DNA from: CAWEPK01 sp963835595
Lineage (GTDB): Bacteria > Desulfobacterota > Syntrophorhabdia > Syntrophorhabdales > WCHB1-27
Assembly: GCA_963835595.1 (NCBI GenBank)
Contig: CAWIGL010000002.1
Location: 1,178,001-1,242,000 of the forward strand
DNA: 64,000 bases
Direction: 5' to 3'
Both the position numbers and the translations under genes were made by a program. Of this stretch, positions 1-8,837 are shown in pieces. The notes below the pieces were generated by a model. That model ran no database searches and was not told the DNA's origin. It saw only the letters and a program-made list of their open reading frames with translations. Each line of letters starts with the position of its first letter. Position 1 is the first letter of the stretch.

Positions 1-983
1 CCGCTTGCCGTTCCGTAGCCCTCCGGCTCGCTCCCGTACTTCTTCTGATACGCCTTGTAAAACTTCATCGTCCAGGGTGTGGCGTTCGAGGGCGCGTTCC
101 CCGCGTTGACCACATTGACCACCGTATAGGCCGCCCTCCCTTTGGTCACTTCCCAGAACTTCGGCTCCATCGCAGGGCCCATGTAGACGCCGAAGGGCAG
201 GGCCGGGATCTTAAGGTCGTTCCACTGGTTGACGAGGATGCTCAGCTCAGGCATGTCGCCCATGATAAAAAGTATCTGCGCCCTCGCGTCCCTTGCCTTC
301 AACAGCGCAGCCGAGAAGTCGGTCGCCCCCGAAGGGTAGCGCTGGCTGCCCAGAATCTCCCATCCCTTCGCTTTCAGCTTGTCCGCGACTATGTCCCCGC
401 CGGCCCTGGCAAACGCCACGTCTTGCACTATAATAAACATCCGGTTAATGCCGTATTTCGCGTTTATGCCGCTCAGCATATCGACAGCTTCCTGGACCAT
501 GTAGCCCGATTCCCCGGTAATCCTGAAAGCGTATTTGTACTTGTCGTAGTTCTCGGCAATCGTGGCGTGGAACTTCGGGCTCAACCCTCCGCAGGTGGAA
601 AGATAGACTTTCTTGTATCGCGATATGAGGCTGAGCGATGCAAGCGCCGCCTCCGAGCGGCTGGGACCGATAATGAAATCCGCCCCCTTGTCCAGTATGA
701 CCTTTTCAACGACGAGCAGCGCCTCGCTGACAGGCACGCCCGTATCGCAGTCGCGCGTGTCCATCACTTCCAGCTTGAAGGGCCTCTTCTCGCTCCCTAT
801 TTTTACGCCGCCCGACGCGTTGATCTCTTCGATAGCCAGTCTCAAGCCGCGGACCGTGGCGAATCCATCGAGGATCTGCGTGTCGGTCGCTGCGCCTATG
901 ATGATCGGCTTTGCCTGGAGCAATTGACCGAAAAGCAGCAGGCCGGCCGTCGTCGCAATGATTGTTACAAACAGTCTTCGCAT
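1..983 (-). CDS. Branched-chain amino acid-type ABC transporter substrate-binding protein (partial, C-terminus outside window)
   Basis: This is the periplasmic ligand-binding component of a Liv/HAAT-type ABC importer. About 327 residues are visible; the reading frame stays open to base 1, so the C-terminus lies outside the window. The protein starts MRRLFVTIIATTAG, a Sec signal peptide of about 25 residues, followed by KPIIIGAATD, the usual first beta strand of type I periplasmic binding proteins. A block around LRLAIEEINASGGV matches the family hallmark. The ATG at 981-983 is preceded by a G-rich ribosome site. It is divergent from the histidine kinase gene and its transporter partners are not visible. 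The ligand is unknown. Confidence 0.88.
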   Translation of the reverse strand, partial: MRRLFVTIIATTAGLLLFGQLLQAKPIIIGAATDTQILDGFATVRGLRLAIEEINASGGVKIGSEKRPFKLEVMDTRDCDTGVPVSEALLVVEKVILDKGADFIIGPSRSEAALASLSLISRYKKVYLSTCGGLSPKFHATIAENYDKYKYAFRITGESGYMVQEAVDMLSGINAKYGINRMFIIVQDVAFARAGGDIVADKLKAKGWEILGSQRYPSGATDFSAALLKARDARAQILFIMGDMPELSILVNQWNDLKIPALPFGVYMGPAMEPKFWEVTKGRAAYTVVNVVNAGNAPSNATPWTMKFYKAYQKKYGSEPEGYGTAS

Positions 984-1140
984 CTTAACCCCCCTTGCAA
1001 GGTTTAGTTGAGCGGGCTATTTGCCCTTCGGGCCAGGTTATAAGGTTGCAGATGAACATGATTCATTTTATTCCATAGACCGTAGCGGCTATTCCCGCCT
1101 TTCCTTAATAAGTTGAAGCAGGAGACAATGAATCAAGCTC

Positions 1141-1169
1141 ATTATTATAGGTATATAAGTAAATGTCAA
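1141..1169 (-). promoter_or_regulatory. Sigma-70-type promoter for the truncated ABC binding-protein gene
   Basis: On the minus strand a perfect TTGACA -35 (complement of 1164-1169) is separated by 17 bp from AATAAT (complement of 1141-1146). The predicted transcript would have a leader of about 150 bases before the start codon at 983. The AT-rich divergent region 984-1194 otherwise shows only a short inverted repeat (GTCAA / TTGAC, 1165-1182). Confidence 0.5.
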
Positions 1170-1194
1170 GATTTTTTTTGACGGAGGCTGCGGC

Positions 1195-2835
1195 TTGGGG
1201 GAGGGCACGGTGGATTGCAGCCCGGATTTCGCGGATTGGAGTCGGCCCGGTTTTGTGTTAAGCTTCAATCAAAAGAAGGGGACAGCCGCCTATATGGCAC
1301 GTTCGACTCCTCGTCCTGCCGGTCGTAGGCTAAAGGACAAGGCCCTCGATTGGGAAAACATCATCCTCGGCTTCAAGCTGACGACGCGGGACTTCCTCGC
1401 AAGCGTCGTCGAAAATCTCGGCGAATCGGTCATAGTCAACGACCTCGAAGGGAAAATCGTCTACTACAATAAGGGATCGGAGAAGCTCTTCGGATACAGG
1501 GCCAAAGAAATGATCGGAAAGAGCATAGTGACCCTAGGCGTGAAAAAGCCGAACGTCCTCGCGGAGATACGGAAGGGGAATACGTTCCGGGGGGAGCTTG
1601 TGCACACGCGGAAGAACGGGGAGCGCTTCCCTTCGTATGTGATATGCATACCCCTCAAGGACGAGCGGGGGAAGCCAATAGCGATGGTCGGCTCCGCCCG
1701 CGACCTCACCGAGGAGAAGGAGATCAACAGGCTCAAGGAGTTCAACGAGAAGGTAGTCACGTCCCTGAACGACGGCATCCAGATCATCGACAAGGGCGGC
1801 TTCATCACCTTCGTCAACCGCAGGTTCGAGCAGATGATAGGGTGCGAGGCCGGCGAGATAATAGGCAGGCACTACCAGAGCTTCGTCGCGAAAGAAGTGC
1901 TCGACAAGTTCGTGAAGGATATAGGGCCGCAGGGGTACGCGCGGGGGAAAAAGGTAGTCGAGACGACCTACGTCGCGAAAGACAACAAGAAGATACCCGT
2001 CCTCGTGAGCAGCTCCTATCTTGAGAACGATGGGAGCTACGGGGGCATGATCAACGCGGTCACCGACATAGCGGAGATGAAGCTCCTCAAGGAAGAGCTC
2101 TTCCAGTCCGAGAAAATGGGGCTCCTCGGAAAGCTCGCGGGAGAGATCGCGCACGAGATCAACAACCCGTTGAGCGGCCTCATCATCGCCACCCAGATGC
2201 TCATCGAGGACATCGGGCAGCGAAGGACGGGCAGGCGCCACCTCCTCGACGAGCTGCAGGGCATCCAGAAAGACGCGAAGCGCTGCAAGAGCTTCATCGA
2301 TAAGGTCCTGGGCTTCTCAAGGATGATCCGCGAGGAAAAGGATGTCTTCAACGTGAGCGACATGATCGAGGACGCCCTCCTGCTCGTCGGCCGCCAGGCG
2401 GAGCTCGACAACGTCTGGATAACGAAAGACTTCGACGACGCGGACCTTTATGTGTGGGGCAACTCGAACAACCTCCAGCAGGTGATTATCAACGTCGTCA
2501 ATAACGCAAGGGAGGCCTGCCTGCCGGCAGGGGGGACGATAGCGATCAGGACGCGCCGCGCCGTGGAGAAGCGCAAGGCGTTCGCGGTTATCGAGATAAC
2601 GGACACGGGCAAGCCCATCCCGGAGGCGATCCTGGGAAGGATCTTCGATTCCTTCTTTACGACGAAGCAAAAAGGGACGGGGCTGGGGCTTTCGGTAAGC
2701 AAGCGCATCATCGAGGAGCACGGCGGGAATATCGTCGCGAGGAACCTGCAATCGGGCCTCGTCTCGTTCGTCGTCAGCCTCCCCCTGAGCGAAAACGGGG
2801 CCGGCCGCGTGATGCGCGAAAGAGGCATAGGATGA
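1195..2835 (+). CDS. Soluble PAS-domain sensor histidine kinase (NtrB-like)
   Basis: Two PAS domains (about residues 70-175 and 185-293) precede a HisKA dimerisation domain with the phospho-accepting His320 in GEIAHEINNPLSG, and an HATPase_c domain (about 415-535). The latter has an N box (INVVNNAREA), a G1 box that reads DTGKPI instead of the usual DTGxGI, an F box (FDSFFTTK) and the GTGLGL G2 box. No membrane segment is present, so it should sense a cytoplasmic signal. The TTG start at 1195 has GGAGG at 1183-1187; ATG 1294 is an alternative. The stop overlaps the start of the response regulator (ATGA), so they form one cognate pair, probably controlling the sigma-54 promoter at 4456. Confidence 0.88.
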   Translation: MGEGTVDCSPDFADWSRPGFVLSFNQKKGTAAYMARSTPRPAGRRLKDKALDWENIILGFKLTTRDFLASVVENLGESVIVNDLEGKIVYYNKGSEKLFGYRAKEMIGKSIVTLGVKKPNVLAEIRKGNTFRGELVHTRKNGERFPSYVICIPLKDERGKPIAMVGSARDLTEEKEINRLKEFNEKVVTSLNDGIQIIDKGGFITFVNRRFEQMIGCEAGEIIGRHYQSFVAKEVLDKFVKDIGPQGYARGKKVVETTYVAKDNKKIPVLVSSSYLENDGSYGGMINAVTDIAEMKLLKEELFQSEKMGLLGKLAGEIAHEINNPLSGLIIATQMLIEDIGQRRTGRRHLLDELQGIQKDAKRCKSFIDKVLGFSRMIREEKDVFNVSDMIEDALLLVGRQAELDNVWITKDFDDADLYVWGNSNNLQQVIINVVNNAREACLPAGGTIAIRTRRAVEKRKAFAVIEITDTGKPIPEAILGRIFDSFFTTKQKGTGLGLSVSKRIIEEHGGNIVARNLQSGLVSFVVSLPLSENGAGRVMRERGIG

Positions 2836-4227
2836 ACAGTGGCTTCAGGGTGTTGGTAGTCGACGACGACGCGAGCATAAGGAAAAGGTGCGTCCAGCTC
2901 CTCCATAAGCGCGGGTACGACGTGGAAGGAGTGAGCGAGGGCGAGGTGGCCCTCTCCATCGTAAAAGACAGGCGTCCCCCGCTCGTGATCGCAGACATAA
3001 GGATGCCGGGGATCAACGGGCTCGACCTCCTGGAGCGGATCAAGGAGATAAGCCCGGCCACGGAAGTCGTCATGATTACCGGGTACGGGACCGTGGAGAG
3101 CGCGGTCAAGGCCATCAGGCTGGGCGCTTACGACTATATCACGAAGCCCTTCGACATGGACAGGCTCTTGAAGGTCGTCGGGAACGTAGGCACGAAGTTC
3201 GCCCTGAGCGAGGAGGTGCACCTGCTGAAGGACCGGCTCAAGGAATATGCAGAGCCGTACAACATGGTCAGCACGAGCGAGGCCCTGGGGGAGATTTTCG
3301 CTATGGTCGAGAAGGTCGCGCCTACGGATTGCAGCGTGGTCATCCAGGGGGAGAGCGGGACGGGGAAGGGCCTCCTGGCAAAGGCCATCCACAGGAAGAG
3401 CCCCGAGGGCGGGCAAGCCTTTCGTCGTCGTCGATTGCGCCGCCCTGAGCGAGACGCTCCTTGAGAGCGAGCTGTTCGGGCACAAGAAGGGGGCGTTCAC
3501 GGGCGCTTACAGCGACAAGGACGGATACTTCAAGATAGCGGACGGCGGGACCGTATTGCTCGACGAGGTGAGCGAGCTATCCATCGGCCTCCAGGGGAAG
3601 CTCCTCAGGATGGCCCAGGAGCGGCAGGTCATACCGGTCGGGAGCACGCGGGCCATGACCATCGACACCCGCATCATCGCGGCGACGAACCGGAACCTCG
3701 AACAGTTGGTCAGGGAAGGGAAATTCAGGGAGGACCTTTTCTTCCGGCTCAACGTCGTCAAGATCGATCTTCCCCCCCTGCGGGACAGAAAAGAAGACAT
3801 CCCTCCCCTCGTCTATTTTTTTCTCAATAAATTCAGGAAGAGCCTGGCAAAGCCGGAGACATCCGTCGGCGAGGAGGTCATCCGCCTCCTGGAGGCGTAC
3901 GACTGGCCGGGGAACGTCAGGGAGCTTGAAAACCTCGTCCAGCACCTCGTCGTCGTGGCAGACAACGGCCCCATCGGGCCGCACCTGCTTCCGGCCAGGC
4001 TGCGGAAGCCTGGGGCCGCGCACCGGGGGCCTGAAAAAACGGACGGAGCGGACTTCATGGCGGCACGGGCGAAGGCTGTCGATACCTTCACCCGGAAATA
4101 TATCGTCGACGCCCTCATCGCCAACAACGCCAACGTCTCGGAGACTGCAAGGAAAATGAGCCTCAAGCGGTCCTCCCTCCAGCGCATGATGAAGCGGCAC
4201 GGCATAAAGAAGGAAGAGCTTTCGTAG
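2832..4227 (+). CDS. NtrC-family sigma-54-dependent response regulator, interrupted by a frameshift near 3408-3414
   Basis: The product has a receiver domain (acidic DDD at residues 11-13, phospho-acceptor Asp55 in IADIRMPG, Thr83, Lys105). It is followed by an AAA+ sigma-54 activation domain with Walker A GESGTGKG, the sigma-54-contacting GAFTGA loop, Walker B LLDEVSEL and an R-finger region. A C-terminal Fis-type helix-turn-helix (NVSETARKMSLKRSSLQRMM) completes it. The frame shifts by one base inside ggcgggcaag near 3408-3414. Removing one G joins KSPEGG to KPFVVVDCAAL exactly as in family members, giving about 464 residues. Either a sequencing indel in a G run or a real mutation could explain it; if real, the activator would be dead. 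It overlaps the kinase stop by 4 nt. Confidence 0.85.
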
Positions 4228-4229
4228 GC

Positions 4230-4250
4230 CGGACGGCCCGATGCCGTCCG
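4230..4250 (+). terminator. Hairpin just downstream of the response regulator (terminator-like, no T-run)
   Basis: CGGACGGC (4230-4237) pairs with GCCGTCCG (4243-4250) over a 5-base loop, starting 3 bases after the stop codon. It is followed by C residues rather than a T tract, so intrinsic termination is doubtful. A second short hairpin, GCCTCT / AGAGGC, lies at 4268-4283. Confidence 0.35.
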
Positions 4251-4284
4251 CCCCCCTTGCGCGGCATGCCTCTTTTGAGAGGCA

Positions 4285-4359
4285 GACGCAAACGTAGGAA
4301 ATACGCCGACACGCACACTGCCTCCTTGCGCGCAAAGCAGGCGGGCTTTCGTTTGCGCC
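4285..4359 (+). promoter_or_regulatory. Candidate upstream activator sites for the NtrC-type regulator
   Basis: A TTTGCG-containing motif occurs in both orientations: complement of GACGCAAAC at 4285-4293, the palindrome TTGCGCGCAA at 4326-4335, and GTTTGCGCC at 4351-4359. These lie roughly 100-200 bp upstream of the sigma-54 promoter, the normal distance for enhancer-binding proteins that act by DNA looping. The assignment is inferred from position and repetition only. Confidence 0.35.
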
Positions 4360-4426
4360 TCAAAGGCAACTACACTGTAATCCTTGAGGAAATCCCCGCT
4401 TCCTCCCCCCGGAAAGATGGGCGCAG

Positions 4427-4454
4427 GGCAGCCGCCGATAAAGCGGCGGCTGCC
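4427..4454 (+). repeat. Perfect 11-bp inverted repeat adjoining the sigma-54 promoter
   Basis: GGCAGCCGCCG (4427-4437) and CGGCGGCTGCC (4444-4454) form a perfect stem with a 6-base ATAAAG loop. It ends one base before the -24 element, so it could be a cruciform, an operator, or a read-through stop for transcripts from the regulator genes. It has no T tract. Confidence 0.5.
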
Positions 4455-4455
4455 G

Positions 4456-4472
4456 TGGTACGCAGATTGCTT
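4456..4472 (+). promoter_or_regulatory. Sigma-54 (-24/-12) promoter of the aromatic-acid operon
   Basis: TGGTACGCAGATTGCT matches the sigma-54 consensus TGGYACR-N4-TTGCW, with the invariant GG and GC spaced correctly. Transcription would start near 4484, about 30 bases before the first start codon (4516, with AGGAGG at 4503-4508). An NtrC-family activator is encoded immediately upstream, so the element and its likely activator are adjacent. Confidence 0.75.
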
Positions 4473-4515
4473 CCAATCACAAGATACATCCAACGACGTG
4501 CAAGGAGGCCCTTCC

Positions 4516-5496
4516 ATGCGACTGCCCTATTTCGACTTCTCGGGACCCGAAACGCTCCACGAGGTCCTGGCGGTCATGGAGCGGTACGGAGAGGGCGCGA
4601 GGCTACACGCGGGGGGGACCGACGTGATACCCCTGATGAGACTCGGCCTCCTGCGGCCCTCCCACGTGGTCGGCCTCAAGAACGTAGCGGGGCTGCGGGG
4701 GATCAGGCGGCAGGGGCAGACCCTGCGCATAGGCGCGATGACGACCCTTTCCGAGCTTACCGCGTCGGAGGCCGTCAAAAAGGACGCGCCGGGGCTATAC
4801 GACGCAGCCTCTTGCGTAGCCGCCCCCCCGATACGCAACGTGGCTACCATCTGCGGCAACATATTCCAGGGCGCCCGCTGCCTCTTCTATAACCAGTCGG
4901 CCGTCTGGAGGCTTGAGCGCGCACCTTGCCTGAAGGCCGGAGGGGAATCGTGCCTCGCCGTGCCGAAAGGCAAAAAATGCTTCAGCCTCTATCAAGGGGA
5001 CATCGCCCCCGCCCTCATCGCCTCCGGTGCAAGGGTGAGGATCGAGAAGAGAAAGGCGAAGCCCCGTGAGGTCCCGGTCGAGGAGCTTTTCACCGGGCAG
5101 GGGCGCGAGCCTGTGCGCCTCGCACCCGGCGAGGTGGCGACGGAGGTCGTCGTGCCCGTCTTTAAGAACGCAGCCGCCGCCTATGCAAAGCTCCGGCTGC
5201 GCTCCGCAGTTGACTACCCGCTTGCGGGCGCCGCCGCATTCGTCGCAGCCGGCAAAGGGCGCATCGAGTCGGCGAGGCTCGTCCTGTCCGCCGCAGGCCC
5301 CGCCCCCGTGATCGTCCCCCTCGACGGACTTATCGCCGGGAAAGCGCCTTCCGCAGTCGATCTCGACGCGATAGGCCGGTCGGTCCCCAGGGGCCTCCCC
5401 CTCGTCGATAACCATATCCTGCCCGCCTCTTACAGGCGCAAGATGCTCGCCGTCTTTGCGGTAAGGGCGATGGAGGCCGCGCTGAGGCGCATCTAG
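4516..5496 (+). CDS. hcrB: FAD-binding subunit of a 4-hydroxybenzoyl-CoA reductase-type molybdoenzyme
   Basis: This is a xanthine-dehydrogenase-family medium (FAD) subunit of 326 residues, with the FAD-binding AGGTDVIPLMR near the N-terminus and ATICGNIFQGARC further in. The insertion bearing Cys122, Cys138, Cys146 and Cys155 is diagnostic: in 4-hydroxybenzoyl-CoA reductase HcrB a loop with cysteines at these positions binds an extra [4Fe-4S] cluster that most xanthine dehydrogenase relatives lack. The ATG at 4516 is chosen over upstream options because of AGGAGG at 4503-4508 and alignment with family N-termini (MRLPYFDF). It is first in the sigma-54 operon. The exact substrate (4-hydroxybenzoyl-CoA or a relative) is inferred. 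Confidence 0.82.
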   Translation: MRLPYFDFSGPETLHEVLAVMERYGEGARLHAGGTDVIPLMRLGLLRPSHVVGLKNVAGLRGIRRQGQTLRIGAMTTLSELTASEAVKKDAPGLYDAASCVAAPPIRNVATICGNIFQGARCLFYNQSAVWRLERAPCLKAGGESCLAVPKGKKCFSLYQGDIAPALIASGARVRIEKRKAKPREVPVEELFTGQGREPVRLAPGEVATEVVVPVFKNAAAAYAKLRLRSAVDYPLAGAAAFVAAGKGRIESARLVLSAAGPAPVIVPLDGLIAGKAPSAVDLDAIGRSVPRGLPLVDNHILPASYRRKMLAVFAVRAMEAALRRI

Positions 5497-5506
5497 GAGA
5501 GAAGCA

Positions 5507-5995
5507 ATGGAGAAAAAAGCGAAGTGCCTCATCTCGCTCAACGTCAACGACCAGGACTACGAGATCGCGACATACCCCAACAGGACGCTCCTTGAGGTGC
5601 TTCGGGAGGACCTTTCGATGAAGGGCGCGAAGGAGGCGTGCGACGACGGGGTATGCGGGGCGTGCACCGTCCTCATGGACGGTCTTCCCGTCCGCTCGTG
5701 CCTGCTCCTCGCTATCGAGGCGCAGGGCAGGCGGATCACGACCATCGAGGGCCTCTCCGCCGGGGAGAGGCTCCACCCGGTCCAGCAGGCGTTCCTCGAC
5801 CACGGGGCGGTCCAGTGCGGGTATTGCACGCCCGGCATGGTGCTCACCGCGAAGGCGCTGCTCGACGCAAACCCGAGGCCGTCCGAGGAGGAGATACTGA
5901 CGGCCATCTCAGGCAACTTCTGTCGCTGCACGGGGTACAACAAGATCCTGGAAGCCATAGCGTCCGTAGGAGCAGGCGGGGAAGGAGGCAATTGA
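5507..5995 (+). CDS. hcrC: [2Fe-2S] subunit of the 4-hydroxybenzoyl-CoA reductase-type enzyme
   Basis: This 162-residue small subunit carries two [2Fe-2S] clusters. The plant-ferredoxin-like N-domain supplies Cys45, Cys50, Cys53 and Cys65 (ACDDGVCGACTVLMDG). The helical C-domain supplies Cys104, Cys107, Cys139 and Cys141 (QCGYCTPG and NFCRCTGY). It passes electrons between the FAD/[4Fe-4S] subunit and the molybdenum site; in 4-hydroxybenzoyl-CoA reductase the flow is reversed relative to xanthine dehydrogenase, driven by reduced ferredoxin. It begins 10 bases after the FAD subunit, with GGAGAG ahead of the ATG, and its stop overlaps the start of the large subunit (TGATG). Confidence 0.88.
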   Translation: MEKKAKCLISLNVNDQDYEIATYPNRTLLEVLREDLSMKGAKEACDDGVCGACTVLMDGLPVRSCLLLAIEAQGRRITTIEGLSAGERLHPVQQAFLDHGAVQCGYCTPGMVLTAKALLDANPRPSEEEILTAISGNFCRCTGYNKILEAIASVGAGGEGGN

Positions 5996-8341
5996 TGGAC
6001 GGGCTTTCATACGTCGGAAAATCGGTCCCCAGGAAGGACGGCCCCACGAAGGTCTCGGGGAGCGCGGAATATACGGTCGATGTCTCCCTTCCAGGCATGT
6101 TGTGCGGAAAGGTCCTGCGCAGCCCCCACCCCCACGCGCGCATCGTCTACATCGACACGGGCAGGGCGGAGCGGCTCCCAGGGGTGAAGGCGGTCGTCAC
6201 CGCTAAGGACTCCCTCAAGATAAAGCACGGGTTCGTCCAGACGGGACGCTACCCGGCAGACCAGTACCCCATCGCAGTCGATAGGGTGCGCCACGTCGGG
6301 GAGGAAGTGGCAGGGGTCGCCGCGATAGACGAATCCGTTGCGGAGGAGGCGCTTTCGCTTATAAAGGTCGATTACGATCTGCTGCCTGCCGTCTTCGACC
6401 CGGAGGAGGCGATGCGGCCCGATGCGCCGGAGATACATCCGTCGCACGAAAGAGTCACGGAGCCTTATCGGAACATCGGCGGGAAGACGCAGACGGCGTG
6501 GGGCGACGTAGAGAAGGCGTTCAGGGAGTCTTACCTAGTGCGCGAAGACCGGTTCGTGACCCATATGAGGACCCATGCATACATGGAGCCCCAGGCGATC
6601 GTCGCTTCCTGCGACCATTCGGGGAAGCTCAACGTGTGGCTGTCGAGCATGGGGACCTTCCTGAAGCGCGCGAAGCTGGCGGAGACCCTCGGCCTCCCTT
6701 ACGGGAGCGTGCGCATCCTCAAGACGTACGTGGGCGGGGCCTTCGGGGGGAAGATCGACCTCTTCAACCACGAGTACATCGCCTCCCTCCTTTCGATGAA
6801 GTGCCGCCTGCCTGTCAGGATCGTCTACAGCCGGGAGGAGGTCTTCAAGGGGGCGCGCCACGGGCAGCCGCTCATCGTGGAGCTGAAGACCGGGGTGGCC
6901 CGCGACGGGACGATCCTGGCGCAGAAGGTGCGCACGATCAACGACGCAGGGGCGTACAGGGGTAGCGGCGTAGTCGTCATCTTCCTCGCGTGGGGCTTCC
7001 TCATGGCGCCCTACAAGGTGCCGAACCTGCAATACGAGGGGTATTCCGTTTACACGAACAACCTCGTCCGCTGCCCGCAGCGGGGCCACGGCGCGCCCGC
7101 GATGCGGTTCGCTGTCGAGTCCCAGTTCGACATGATCGCGGAGGAGCTGAATATAGACCCCCTCGCCATGCGGCTCAAGAACGTCCGGCGTCCGGGGGAC
7201 ATGCTGCCGAACGGGGATTCGGTCAAGAACTTCGGCCTTGCCCGCTGCCTGGAAGAGGTGACGCGGCGGACCGGCTTCGCAGAGAAGCACAGAAAGGCGC
7301 AAAGCGCGCAGAAAGACGGCTCGAAGGTCAAGCGCGGGGTCGGCATAGGGACGTGCGCCTATTTCGGCGGCTCGCTCGTCTACCCGAACAGCTCCTCCGT
7401 GATCGTGAAGCTGAACGACGACGGGGGCGTCTCTCTGATTACAGGGGCAGTCGATATGGGGCAGGGGGCGGAGACCGTGCTCAGCCAGATCGTCGCGGAG
7501 GAGATGTCCATCCCCATCGAGGACATCCAGGTGTACGCTGCGGACACGGAGACGACGACCGTCGATATTGGGTCGTGGATCAGCGGCCTGACCTGGGTCA
7601 CGGGGAACGCGGCGAAGAAGGCGGCGGAGGGCGCCATGAAGAAGCTCCTTGAGGTCAGCCGCCGAGGAGCTCGACACGGACGCAGGCGAGCTCGAGGCCA
7701 AAGACAAAACGATCTTCGTGAAGCGCCACCCTGAGAGGAGGATATCGTACAAAGAGGCGATCGCCGCCAGCATCCGCAGGAAAAGAGGGGACCCGATCAT
7801 AGGCGAGGGCCACTTCAGGACGATGAAGGACGAGCCTGCCCACCCGAGCCTCGCCACAACGCGGGGCCGGTGGAGCGAAAATTACTCGTCGTATGCGCAG
7901 GTGGCAGAGGTCGAGGTCGATACGGAGACGGGTCTGATGAAGGTCGTCAAGGTGACTACCGCCCACGACTGCGGCTTCCCGTTCAACCCGATGCTCGTAG
8001 AGGGGCAGATCGACGGCCAGGTCTCAATGGCGCAGGGGCACGTGCTCTACGAGGAGGTCCTGGCGGACAAGGGCGCCGTTATCAACCCGTCTTTCCTGGA
8101 ATACAGGATCCCCTGCGCCCTCGACATGGTGAAGACCGATTACGTCGATGTCATCACCGAGGAATACAAGAAGGGGCGCGATTACGACACAAAGGAGGTG
8201 GGGGAGGGCTACGTGGCCGGGACCATCGCCGCAGTCGCCAACGCCCTTTACAATGCGACCGGGGTAAGGCTCAACCGGACGCCTTTTTATCCGCAGAAGA
8301 TCATCGAGGCCCTCGAACAAACGAAAAAAGAGAAAGGGTAG
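5995..8341 (+). CDS. hcrA: Molybdopterin-binding large subunit of the 4-hydroxybenzoyl-CoA reductase-type enzyme, frameshifted near 7652-7662
   Basis: This molybdenum-cofactor subunit of the xanthine dehydrogenase family is about 781 residues when the two frames are joined, close to the usual HcrA length. The N-terminal domain runs from VGKSVPRKDGPTKVSG. Cofactor-binding blocks include TYVGGAFGGK, QRGHGAPAMRFA and DMGQGAETVLSQI, and the C-terminal KEVGEGYVAG corresponds to the region of the active-site glutamate. The frame moves by +1 near 7652-7662: AMKKLLEV continues in the next frame as SAAEELDTDAGELEAK. No stretch is missing, so one inserted base explains the break. A sequencing error or a recent mutation are both possible. 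Confidence 0.83.
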
Positions 8342-8351
8342 AGGAGAGGAT

Positions 8352-8837
8352 ATGGCAAAAACGCTCGAAAAGGTTCTCGTCTTCGTGGGAAGGGTCCTAA
8401 ATGCCATCGGCGCCGTCGCCCTCGCCTTCATGATGCTGCTGACCGTCGCGGACGTGCTCATGCGGGCCTTCGGCCACCCCCTCGTCGGCACTTACGAGGT
8501 GGTCGGCCTGTCGATGGCCCTGGTCATCGGCATCACGATCCCGAAGGTCTCCCTCGACCGGGGGCACGTCTACATGGAGATCGTCCTGGACAAGCTCGCG
8601 AAAGGGAATAAAGACGTGCTCAATACCTTCACGCGGCTCATCTGCATCTTCCTCTTCGTGCTCATCGGCTACAACCTCTTCGTCGCCGGCAACGAGTACC
8701 GCATCTCCGGCGAGGTCTCGCCGACGATCCAGCTTCCCGCCTACCCCCTCGCCTACGCGGTCGGGGTCTGCTGCTTCATCGAGTGCATGGTCTTCCTCTT
8801 ACAGATAGTCAAAATCTGGAGGGGCGAATATGAATGA
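8352..8837 (+). CDS. TRAP transporter small permease (DctQ family)
   Basis: The protein has 161 residues and four predicted transmembrane helices, with the DctQ-type blocks FMMLLTVADVLMRAF, YEVVGLSMALVIGITIP and a charged loop before the second helix pair. It is the small membrane subunit of a sodium-coupled TRAP importer, working with the large permease and the DctP-type receptor that follow. GAGGAG precedes the ATG at 8352, and it overlaps the start of the large permease by 8 bases. Operon position beside the aromatic-CoA reductase genes suggests uptake of an aromatic acid (inference). Confidence 0.88.
   Translation: MAKTLEKVLVFVGRVLNAIGAVALAFMMLLTVADVLMRAFGHPLVGTYEVVGLSMALVIGITIPKVSLDRGHVYMEIVLDKLAKGNKDVLNTFTRLICIFLFVLIGYNLFVAGNEYRISGEVSPTIQLPAYPLAYAVGVCCFIECMVFLLQIVKIWRGEYE

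Noticed and set aside
3400..3430. Programmed ribosomal frameshifting at the response regulator break
   Set aside because: No slippery heptamer or downstream pseudoknot is visible, and NtrC proteins are not known to use it; an indel is simpler.
7640..7700. Selenocysteine read-through as an explanation of the broken genes, suggested by tRNA-Sec
   Set aside because: The homologous continuation is in a different frame in every case, not after an in-frame TGA, so a frame change is required.
6535..7857. 440-codon open frame antisense to the molybdopterin subunit
   Set aside because: It is an antisense shadow of the hcrA-like gene; no domain is recognisable and the sense strand is fully explained by the enzyme.
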